Notes under the pieces: model-generated
What the model was told of the DNA's origin: nothing
Database searches by the model: none
The model's input: only the letters and a program-made list of their open reading frames with translations
Translations under genes and position numbers: made by a program
Shown: positions 24,889 through 35,600 of the stretch, one piece after another
How positions within the stretch are numbered: the stretch's first letter is position 1
How the letters are laid out: each line of letters starts with the position of its first letter
NCBI GenBank assembly: GCA_031398915.1
Contig: JANNOG010000111.1
Span: 1 to 64,000, forward strand
Direction: 5' to 3'
DNA length: 64,000 bases
DNA from: JANNOG01 sp031398915
GTDB taxonomy: Bacteria > Actinomycetota > Actinomycetes > Actinomycetales > JBBAYJ01

Positions 24889-24959
24889 CCGAAGCAGGCC
24901 GGGGGCGGGCCCGGGGGCGAGGCCGGGGGGCGTTGGGCGGCTGAGGGGGTGTTGGGCGG

Positions 24960-25811
24960 CTAGGGGTGGGCGGTGGTGTCGAAGCGCTCGGGACCGAGTA
25001 CCGCCAGCAGTTGCAGCTTCTCGTACCCCTCGGTGCCCGGTGATGCGGTGAAGACCAGGAGGCTCTGGGCTCGATTCTCGGTGAAGAGGAATTGACATTC
25101 GAGATCGATGTGCCCCAACTCGGGGTGAACCACGGTCTTTCGGTCGTCCACCCTCACTGCGACCTCGTGCTGTTCCCACACCTCGACGAACTCCGGACTG
25201 CGTGCCAGCAGTCGGTGCACGATATGCGCCGCTCGCCCGTCGGCATCACCCTGGGTAAGGGCCGCCCGGAGCCCGGCCGCCTGCACTCGGCTCTGGTAGG
25301 CATGGTCTTCCGTTGGGTACAGGTGCCGCTCGTCCGGATCGGTGAACCATCGGTAGTAGGCACTTCGGGCCGCTCCGGAAAACGTGGTTCTGTCCCCCAG
25401 CAGCGCGACGGCCAACCGGTTCTGCACCAGTGTCTCTGCGAGGTCGGAGATGACCATGGCCGGCGTGTCGTCCAGCCGATCAAGGACTCGCATCAACCCT
25501 GGACTGACATGTTCGGATCGGCGAACCCGGTTGGGTGCGTTATGACCTGCCAGCAGGAACAGGTGGTCCCGTTCATCCAGATTGAGTCGCAGGCCTCGGG
25601 CGATCGCGGCGATCATCTGCTCGGACGGTCGCGGACCGCGACGTTGTTCCAGTCGGGCGTAGTAATCGGTCGACATACCGGACAGGGCGGCAACGTCGTC
25701 GCGCCGCAACCCCGTGGCACGCCGACGAGGTCCCTTGACCAGGCCTATGTCCTCCGGTTGCAGCGCCTCGCGGCGTCGGCGCAGGAAATCAGCCAGGCCG
25801 ATTCTGTCCAC
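24960..25811 (-). CDS. XRE regulator with MmyB-like C-terminal domain
   Basis: 283 aa, GTG start. N-terminal helix-turn-helix (LADFLRRRREALQPEDIGL, then RRATGLRRDDVAALSGMSTDYYARLEQRRGPRPS in the expected order). The MmyB-like ligand domain follows (about 105-275), with the signature YYRWFTDPDERHLYP and HPELGHIDLECQFLF. In this family the domain can bind fatty acids. The adjacent divergent SDR gene (start 25904) is the usual regulated neighbour of this regulator type. Confidence 0.88.
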   Translation of the reverse strand: MDRIGLADFLRRRREALQPEDIGLVKGPRRRATGLRRDDVAALSGMSTDYYARLEQRRGPRPSEQMIAAIARGLRLNLDERDHLFLLAGHNAPNRVRRSEHVSPGLMRVLDRLDDTPAMVISDLAETLVQNRLAVALLGDRTTFSGAARSAYYRWFTDPDERHLYPTEDHAYQSRVQAAGLRAALTQGDADGRAAHIVHRLLARSPEFVEVWEQHEVAVRVDDRKTVVHPELGHIDLECQFLFTENRAQSLLVFTASPGTEGYEKLQLLAVLGPERFDTTAHP

Positions 25812-25903
25812 GCCTCATCATCACAGCGAACAGGCGCGCGAACCAGGGACCGGCGATCCATGGATGAACGCTCCTCTCGCGCTCGTCTCAACGGCCCGAC
25901 ACT

Positions 25904-26680
25904 GTGACGAGCATGAAGACGACAGGAAACACGATCCTCATCACCGGCGGTACCTCGGGGATCGGCCTCGGGCTGGCCCTGCGATTTCACGACGCCGGCA
26001 ATACGGTGATCATCGCCGGTCGTCGCGAGCACCTTCTCGACCAGATCGCCGCAGAACACCCCGGTATCCACACTCAGGTGCTGGATGTCTCGGACCCGAC
26101 GTCGATTGCCTCCGCTCACCAGACGCTGACCGACCGATACCCCGGCCTGAATGTCCTGGTCAACAATGCGGGCATCATGCAACCCGAATTCGCGCTCGAT
26201 CGGGAAGCACTCGTTGTCGCCGAGACCACCATCGCCACCAACCTGCTCGCGCCCATTCGCCTCAGTTACGCATTCGCCCCGTTCTTGGCGAACCGGCCCG
26301 ATGTCGTCATCATCAACGTGACTTCCGGACTGGCATTCGTTCCGTTGTCCCTGACGCCGACGTACAGCGCCAGCAAGGCGGCCCTGCATTCGTTCACCGA
26401 GAGCCTTCGGCTCCAGCTGGCCGACGCGGGGATACAGGTGATCGAGATGATTCCCCCGCTCACCGCGACCACCCTGATGGGATCTCAGGACAACCCGATG
26501 GCGATGCCATTGGAGGACCTGTTGACCGAGTCACTGGCGATCCTCGACACCCGACCCGACGTGGAGCAGGTAATCGTCGAGCGGGTGAAGCAGCTACGGT
26601 TCGCCGAGGCGACGGGTACCTACGACGCCGTCCTCGCCGGGCTCAACCGCCGGAGCGCGCCCCCCGCGGCCGCACGGTAA
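25904..26680 (+). CDS. Short-chain dehydrogenase/reductase (DltE-like)
   Basis: 258 aa from GTG 25904, or 255 from ATG 25913. The Rossmann nucleotide-binding motif TGGTSGIGLGLA, VNNAGIM and the active-site YSASKAAL (Tyr-x3-Lys), with the catalytic Ser in NVTSGLAFV, mark a classical SDR using NAD(P)H. It is divergent from the MmyB-like regulator, which probably controls it. The 3' end overlaps the converging giant surface-protein gene by 38 bp. The substrate is unknown. Confidence 0.87.
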   Translation: MTSMKTTGNTILITGGTSGIGLGLALRFHDAGNTVIIAGRREHLLDQIAAEHPGIHTQVLDVSDPTSIASAHQTLTDRYPGLNVLVNNAGIMQPEFALDREALVVAETTIATNLLAPIRLSYAFAPFLANRPDVVIINVTSGLAFVPLSLTPTYSASKAALHSFTESLRLQLADAGIQVIEMIPPLTATTLMGSQDNPMAMPLEDLLTESLAILDTRPDVEQVIVERVKQLRFAEATGTYDAVLAGLNRRSAPPAAAR

Positions 26681-29600
26681 GCAGGCCACCGATCAGAATC
26701 ATGAGGACCCCCGCGAGCACCAGCACCCCGACCTCGGTCCCGGTCCGTGACAGCGCTGCGGGCTGGCCGGAGGTCGGGGGCGGAGTGGGCGACGGCGTCG
26801 GACCAGGCGTCGGGCCCGGTGTGGGACCGGGCGTGGGGCCGGGTGGGGTGTCTGCGGCTTCGACCTCGACGGCGATCGACGAGGTCGTGCTCGCACCCTC
26901 GGCGTCGGTCACCCGGTAGGTGACTTCGGCCGTTCCGGAGAACCCGGCAAGGGACGTGAAGGTGATCCGGCCCGTCGCAGGGTCCACCTGCCACGTCCCG
27001 ACACCGGCCACCACCAGCACCTGGACCAGTGATCCGTCCGGTGCGACCAACCGGACGCTGGACGGGTCGAGTGGGCTGCCGCCGGTGTCGTTGGCCAGCG
27101 GATCGATGGTCACCGGCGCCCCGGACGTCGCCACCGCCTGGTCGGGGACCGCGACAGGTCGTTCGACGACCGTCAGTGAGACCTCGGCCCCGGTGGTGAC
27201 GCCATCGGTATCGGCGACGACGTAGCGAACGGGCGGAACGTCCCCGATGAACCCTGCCAACGGGACGAACGTCAGAGTCCCCGCGACGTCGTCGACGGTC
27301 CACGTCCCGGCCCCGTCGATCACCAGCGTGGTGACCGGATCGCCGGCGGCGTCCAGCAGACGCAGCGTGGCGGGGTCGAGGGGGGCGTTGGTCACGCCCG
27401 GGCCGTCGTTGGCCAGGACCGAGACCGTGATGGGTCCTCCCGCCGTGCCGCGGACCATGTCGTTCGAGGCCACCGGCGGGACCGCGGTGACGGTCACGGT
27501 CATCGCCGCCCTGACCACGGTTCCGACGCTGTCGGTGACCTGGTAGGACACCGGGCTGGATTGGCCCGTGAAGCTGACCAGCGGGATGAAGGTCACCAGA
27601 CCGGCCGCATCGACGGACCACTGACCCTGGCCTGACACGACCAGAGAGGTTACGGGCACGCCGTCGGCGTCCAGCAACCGGACAGAGGCCGGGTCGAAGA
27701 TGGCGCCCGAGTCCGACGGCTGATCGTTGACCAGCGGCTCGATGGTCGTCGACATGCCCTGGCTGGTCGTCGCGGTGTCGTCGGCCGCGACCGGTGCCGA
27801 GGCGATCGTCACCGTGACCAAAGCGGTGGCAGCGGTGCCGTTGGTGTCCAGGACGCGATACGTGACAGTGGCCGATCCAGCGAACCCGGCGACCGGGGTG
27901 AAGGTGATCGCGCCGGTGACGGCATCGACCGTCCACGTGCCGACCTGGGACACGACCAGCGTGGACACGGGACCCGAGTCCGACAGGATCCGCACCGAGG
28001 CGGCCACCAGAGGTCCACCACTGGTGCCCGCGGCGTCGTTGTCCAGGACGTCGACGACGACCGCCGCTGCGGTGGGTCCGGAGGCCAGGTCGTCGTTGGC
28101 GACCGGAGTGACACCCGAGACCACCGCCCTCAGTTCGGCACGGGCACTCACGCCGTCACCGTCGAGCACCTGGTACGTCACCGCGGACGTGGTCCCCCGA
28201 TAGCTCGCCAGTGGGGTGAACGTCGCGGTGGACGAGGTCAGCGACCACGTCCCCTCACCGGCAACGACCAGGGTCGTCACCAGCGCGCCCGAGTCGGCCA
28301 CGAACCGGACCGACGCCGGGTTCAGCGGCGAGCCGGAGTTGGACGGAGCGTCGTTGGCGAGCGCGTCGAACGAGACCGCAACTCCCTGCGCCGTGCCCAC
28401 GGTGTCGTCGGCGGCCAGCGGAGAGCCGAAGACGGTCACCGTCAGGTCCGCGGTGGCCGGCGTCCCGTTGCTGTCGCGCACGACGTAGCTCAGCCGTGCG
28501 TCTCCGTCGAACGTCGACAGCGGCACGAACGTCACGGTGCCACCGGAGATGGTCCAGGTTCCCTCGCCGGCCACCGTGACCGAGGTCGCCTCGGCTCCCG
28601 TGTCGTCGATCAGGCGCGCACTTGCCGGGGCGAGGGACGTGGTGCCCGATCCCGGCGAGTCGTTGGCGAGCACCGCGAAGGACACGCTGCGACCCGACGG
28701 GGTCGATGCCTCGTCGTCGACGGCGATCGGCGTGACTGCGGTGACCGTGACGCTCAGCGTGGCCGATGCCGTGACGCCGTCGGAATCCTCGACCACGTAG
28801 GCGACGACGCCGGCCTGGCCGGTGAAAGCGGCCAGTGGGGTGAATGTCACCCGGCCGGTGGTGGCCGACGCGCTCCAGGTGCCCTCGCCCGGCACGACCA
28901 GCGTCGGGGTCCGGGCACCGGCGGCGTCGATCAACCGGACGCTGCCCGGCTCGAAGGGCGACCCCGAGTTCGACGTCGTGTCGTCGGCCAGGACGTCGAG
29001 AGTCACTGCAGTGTTCTGCGGGGTGGTCACGGAGTCGTCCTGGGCGATCGGGGCGGTGAACACGGTGACCGTGATGCCCGCCGTCGACGTCGTGCCGTTC
29101 GCGTCCGCCACCTGGTAGGTGACGCTGACGTCGCCGGCGAATCCGATGGTGGCGGCGAACGTCACCTCACCCGTTGCGATGTCCACCGAGAACGTTCCAC
29201 CCGGCACCTCGAGTTCGGTCACCACGGCACCGTCGTCGTCGACCAGGCGCACCGAGCCGGCCACGATGGGCGTGCCCACCGCCCCGGCGACGTCGTTGGC
29301 GGCCGGGGAGAGCACGACGCCGAGCCCAGCAGGGCTGCTCGCGGTGTCGTCGACCGCGGTCGGTGTGATGGCGGTCACCGTGACCGTGACCTGCGCTCGA
29401 TCCGTGACCCCGTCCTGGTCGCTGACCTGGTAGGCCAGCGGAGTCGTCGCTCCGGTGAACATCGGCTCGGGGGTGAACGTGATGTCGCCGGTGGCGGTGT
29501 CCACCGACCACCTGCCCTCACCGCCGACGATCACCTGGGTGGCCAGAGAACCGTCCGGTGCCACCAGGAGCACCGACGCCGGGTCCAGCGGCGAGCCACT

Positions 29601-32600
29601 CAACGCCGACGGGTCGTCGTTACCCAGGATGTCGACGGTGACGGCGCGCCCCTGGGCAGTGACAGCGGCGTCGTCCTGGGCATCGGGGGCGTCGGCGACG
29701 ACCACCGTCACCGTGGCCGTGCCGGTCGTGCCGTTGAGATCCGCCACGACGTAGTCGATGGTGGCGGTCCCGGTGAATCCCGACTCGGGGACGAAGCTGA
29801 CCATGCCGGTGGAGGTGTCCACGATCCACGTCCCCACGCCCACGACGACACGGGTCTCGACCGGCTGACCGGCGCCGTCGAGAACCCGCACCGACGTCTC
29901 GACGATGGGGGCCGAGGGGTCTCCGGGCAGGTCGTTGTCAGCCGGCGACACCGTGGCGGTCGTCCCGAACGGGACCTGAACAGCATCCGCGCGCACCTGT
30001 GGCACGACGGCCGTGACGGTCACCGTCAGATCCGCCAGGGCGGCTATCCCGTCCGTGTCCCGCACCTGGTAAGTGACCGGCGTGGTGGTTCCGATGAAGG
30101 TACGCACCGGGTTGAACCGGACAGCTCCGGTGGACATGTCGACGGTCCATCGACCCTCGTCGACCACCACCAGGCTGAACACCGGCGACCCGTCGACGTC
30201 GACCAGACGCACCGATGTCGCATCCAGCGACGAGCCGGTGACGGTGGACGGTTCGTCACCGTTCAACACGTCGAGCACCACGTCCACGCCCTGACGCGTC
30301 ACCCCGCTGTCGTCGTCCGCGGTGGGCGCCGTCGCGACGACGACCGACACGGTGGACGAGGCAGCGGTCCCGTTCGCGTCGAGCACCCGGTAGTCCACCG
30401 TGCTGGTCCCGCTGAATCCGGCGACCGGAGTGAAACTGACTCGCCCGGTCGTCGGGTCGACGGCGAAGGTTCCCTGGGCAGCGACGACGACCTCGATGAC
30501 GGGCGTACCGGTGCCGTCGATCAGACGCAACGTCGTCGCGTCGATGGCCACCGACGGCGACCCTGCCGTGTCGTTGATCGTCGGGTCCAGCGTCGTGGCC
30601 GTACCGAACGGAGTCGTCACGACATCCGGTGAGGCACTGGGGATCACCGCTGTGACGGTGACCGAGACCTGTGCTCCCACCTGGGTTCCGTCGACGTCGC
30701 TGACGGTGTAGCTCACCACCGAGGCGACTCCGCTGAACTGCGGCTGGGGACTGAACGTGACGACGCCGGTCGCCGTCTCCACGCGCCAGGTTCCCTCACC
30801 CGCGACGACCAGCTCGGTCACCGGCGTCGCCCCGGCACCGACCAGACGAACCGAGGCCGGGATGAAGTCGGCGCCGCTGTCGGATTCGACGTCGTTGTCC
30901 AGTACCGGGACGTCCACCATGGTGTTCTGTGGTGTGGTGGTGCTGTCGTCGACGGCATCCGGCGCCGACGCGACCGAGAAGGTGACCACCGACGAGTCGG
31001 CCGTCCCGTTGGAGTCTCGGACCAGGTAGTCGACGACGGCGTCCCCGGCGAAGCCCGGGACTGGGTCGAACGTGATGACCCCGGTACCCGTGTCGACGGT
31101 GAACGTGCCCACCCCGGCCCTGGTCAGCAGGGTGACCTCGACCGCCCCGTCGAGCAGCCGCACCGATGTCGGGTCCAGCGTCGAGTCCTCGCTGCCGGGT
31201 ACGTCGTTGACCAGCGGGTCGATCGAGATCGTGGTGTCGGTTGGGGTGCTGGCCCGGTCGGGGTTGGCCACCGGAACCACACCGGTGACGGTGACGCTGA
31301 CCGACGCGCTACCGGTGGTGTCCTCGACGTCGCTGACCCGGTACCTGATGGGTGTCCCGCCACCGGCGAACCCGGGTTCGGGATCGAAGACGACCTCGCC
31401 CAGAGCCTCGTCGACCGTGTACGTCCCCTCCCCGGGAATTACCAGGATCGTCACCGGGGTGTCTCCCGCCAGGAGGGACAGCCTCACCGACCCCGGTTGC
31501 AGGTCGGCACCCGAATCCGACGGTACGTCGTTGTCCAGCACCCGGATCCGCACCCGGACGTTCTGTGCGGTGGTCACGGTGTCGGCGTTGATCTGCGGGG
31601 CGGTCGCGACGCGTACCGTGACCGTCGACCGAGCCGGCACGCCGTCGGCGTCGTCGACGACGTAGGCCACCGCCGGCGTGTTTCCGGCGAATCCCGCGTC
31701 GGGGTCGAATGTGATCTCACCGGTCGTGGTGTCGACGGTGAACGTGCCGACCCCACTCAGGGTGAGGCTGGTCTGCGGGTTGTCGGCGGCGTCGAGCAGC
31801 CGAACCGTCGTCGGGTCCAACTGGGCGCCACCTGCCGTCGGGCCGTCGTTGGCCAACAAGTCGAGCGTCACGGTCCGGTCCGACGGGGTGTTGACGGCGT
31901 CCGGCTCGGCGACGGGCGCGCCCGTCACCGTGATCGCGATCGTGGAGGTGGCCTCGGTGCCGTTCGCATCCTGCACGACGTACGTCACCGTCGGCGTGGT
32001 TCCGACGAAATCGGCGGCGGGCGTGAACGTGACATCACCCGTGGCGACGTCGACCGTGAAGGTGCCGACTCCGGTCACGACGACCTGAGCGACCCGGGCA
32101 CCGCCGTCGACCAGGCGCAACGTCTGCGGCACCAGCGGCACAGCGGCGCCACCGCCACCGGTCCCCGCTGCGTCGTTGCCGGTCGGAGCGAAGGTCACCG
32201 GCTGCTCGAACGCCGTGGTGCGGCGGTCCGCATCGGCGAGCGGGGTGACCCCGGCAACCGACACCGAGATGGTGGAACTGGCGGTGACGCCGTCGCCGTC
32301 GGTGAGCCGGTAGGTGACCGGCGCCGCCGGTCCCGAGAACCCGGCCTCAGGCGTGAACGTGATCTCACCCGTCGTCTGGTCGACGACCCATGTGCCCTGC
32401 CCGGCGACGACCAGGGTGGTGACCGGCGCTCCTGCGCCGTTGAGCAGGACGAGGCCGGCGGGCGGCGGGGCGGGCGGCAGAGCGGCGCCCGAGCTACCGG
32501 CCGAGTCGTTGTCGAGGGGCCGGATGACCACCGGTGTGTTCTGCGTGGCGGACGCGGAATCGGGGCGGGCGATGGGAGCGGTCCGGACGTTGACCACCTG

Positions 32601-35600
32601 CTGAGCGGTAGCCGTGATGCCGTCGCCGTCCGACACGCGGTAGGTCACCGGACTGGTCGTCCCCGAGAAGGCGGGCTCGGGGTCGAAGGTGATGTCACCG
32701 GATGTGGTGTCGACACTCCACGTCCCCTGACCGGCGACGACCAGCGACAGGGTGGGTGCGCCCGCGCCGTCCAGCAGGGTCACGGTGGTGGGGTCCAGCG
32801 CTGACCCCGAGTTGGACGTCATGTCGTTGGCCACTGTCGGGAGGGTGACGGTGACGTCCGAGGGTGTGTTGGCACTGTCGTCGGTCGCGGTGGGCGGGTT
32901 GTACACCAGCACCCGAACGGTGGATGTCGCAGTGGTTCCGTTCAGGTCGGCTACCCGGTAGGCGACGGGCGGCGTGGTGCCCTCGAATCCGGCGACCGGC
33001 ATGAAGGTGACGGCACCCGCCACCACCTGGAAGGTGCCCACTCCGATGATCGTCCGCGAGGACACGGGCGACCCGCCGACGCTCAACAGGGTCAGGGTGG
33101 CCGGGTCCAGCGCCGGTCCACCGGTACCGGCGACGTCGTTGCCGAGGACGTCGACGGTTACCGCGGTCCCGAAGGGCGTGGCGACGCCGTCCTCGTTGGC
33201 GACCGGGTCGATTCCGTCGACGGTGACCACCACCTGGGCGTCGTCGGTGATGCCCTGAGCGTCGGCGACCCGGTACACGACGGGGGTCGTGGCGCCCCGG
33301 AACGCCGGTTCGGGGTCGAACGTGACGGCGCCCGTCACCGGGTCCACGGTCCAGGTTCCCTCTGTGGCGACGACCAGGGTTGTGACCTCGTCGGTCCCGT
33401 CGAGCAGGACGACCGAGGTGGGGTCAAGGGCGGCGGCCGAGGTGAGCGACGGCCGGTCATTGGCCAGCACGTCCAGTGTCACGTCGGTGTTCTGCGCCGT
33501 CCCTGCCGAGTCGTCGGTGGCCGTCGGGGGGCCGGTCACGACGACGTCGATCGTCGACCCGGTGCGGGTGCCGTTGCTGTCCGCGACCTGGTACTCGACG
33601 GTGGTGACCGAGCCGACGAAGCCCGGTACGGGGGTGAACCGGACCACGGCGCCGGTCACCACGAACGACCCCTCGCCGGGCGCGCTGAGGCTGGTGACCA
33701 GCGTCCCGCCGGCACCGACCAGACGCAACGTTCCGACGATCAGCGGGGCTGTGGCCGACCCGGCGGAGTCGTTGGCCAGCGGGGACACGTCAACTGCGCG
33801 CTCGTAGGCGGTGACGGTGCCGTCCGGCTCGGCGGACGGGGTGACCGGGGTGACCACGACCGTGACCTCTGCGGTGTCGACGATCCCCTGGGTGTCACTG
33901 ACCCGGTAGGTGACCGGATTCGTCACACCGGTGAAGGACGGGTCGGGATTGAACGTCACCGTGCCTGTCGTGGTGTCGACGGTCCAGAGCCCCTCACCGG
34001 CGACGGTCAGCGAGGTGACCGGCACACCGCCGTCGACCAGGCGCACCGACGGGGCGACCAGCGCGGCGCCCGAATCCCCCGGTGTGTCGTTGTCGAGGAC
34101 GACGAGGCTGACATTGGTGTTCTGCGGTGTCGTGGCCTGGTCGTCGACTGCCTGCGGCGGAGTGGTGACGGTGACCGTCACGGTGGATGTGGCGACGATG
34201 CCGTCCGTGTCTTCGATCTGATACGGCGCGGACGGGGTGATTCCGCTGAAACCCGCAACCGGAGTAAAGGTGATCTGGTCGGTCGCGGTGTTGACGGTGA
34301 ATGTGCCTATCCCCGGGTAAGCGCGGCTGGTGACGGGAGACCCGACACCGTCACGCAGCCGGACCGAGCCCACCCGTAGCGGCGCCGACCCCGCCGTGTC
34401 GTTGGCGGCCACCGAGACGGTGACCGCCGTCTGGAATGGGGTGGTCGCGGTGTCGGGCGCCGCCTGTGGTGGCGGGGTGACCGAGATGGTGACGGTGGAG
34501 TCCGCCGTGGTGCCGTTGCCGTCCGCCACCCGATAGGGCACAGCGGGGCTCGATCCGGTGAACCCCGCGACAGGAGTGAACGTGACCGTCCCGGTGGCGG
34601 TGTCGACGGTGAACGTTCCGACCCCGGGGTAGGTGCGGGTCGTGACCGGAGTGCCGGCCGCGTCGAGCAGTCGCAGCGAGGCGGCGACGATCGGGGCGGT
34701 CGCGGCGCCGGCCGTGTCGTTGGCGGCGGGAGCCAGGGTGAGTGAGGTACCGAACGGGGTGGTGCGGGTGTCGGCCACCGCCACGGGGGTGATCGCCGCG
34801 ACGGTCACGGTCAGCGTGCTGGTCGCCGTGCGCCCGGTGCTGTCGGCGACGCGGTAGCTGACCGGGCTCGCCTGCCCGGTGAAGCCGGATTCCGGGTCGA
34901 ACGTCACGGCACCGGTGGTGGTGTTCACCACGTACGTGCCCTGACCGGCCACGGACAGGGTGGTGACGAGAAGTCCACCCGATAGCAGCCGGACCGACGA
35001 GGCCACCAGTGGGGTGGCCGACGACGGGGCGCTGTCGTTGGCGAGGACATCGGCGGTGACGGTGACGTTCTGCGGGGTCGACACCGCATCCGGCGTGGCG
35101 ACCGGGGTGGCGAGGGTATTGGTGAAGGTGCACGAGATTCGCTGCGCGTTGCCGTTGGCGCCCGAACTCCGCGGCACGGTCACCGATGCGGTCGTTCCGG
35201 CGCCCGCGGTCACCGTCGCCCCGGCAGCGTCGACGCACGAATAGGCGCTGTTGTACGCCGACAGATCCGTGCCTGATGCCGCGACCTCGGAGACGGTGAG
35301 GGTGACCGCCGAGGACGCCGGGTCCTGCGCCGTCGTGATGTCGGCGCCCGCGGTTCCGAACGTGCGCGGTCCGGTCGTGCCGTTGTGTCCCACCGCTGAG
35401 GCCAGCGAGGTCCCGTTCACCTGCAGGGTGAATCGGCCGGCATCGCTGGTCGGGGCCAGTGACTTGGTGACGGTGATCGTGGGCCTGACGACGATCTGGT
35501 GATCCTCTACCTCCCCGACCCCGGCGAGGCCGGTCGCACTCGCGGCACGCGCCGTGTATCCGGCGCGGAGCCTGGCGTTCAACGGTCCTGCGGCCACCCC

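Noticed and set aside
26920..35244. Regularly spaced plus-strand frames of about 90-100 codons.
   Set aside because: They are complementary to the CshA repeats and recur because the repeats recur; not a set of genes.
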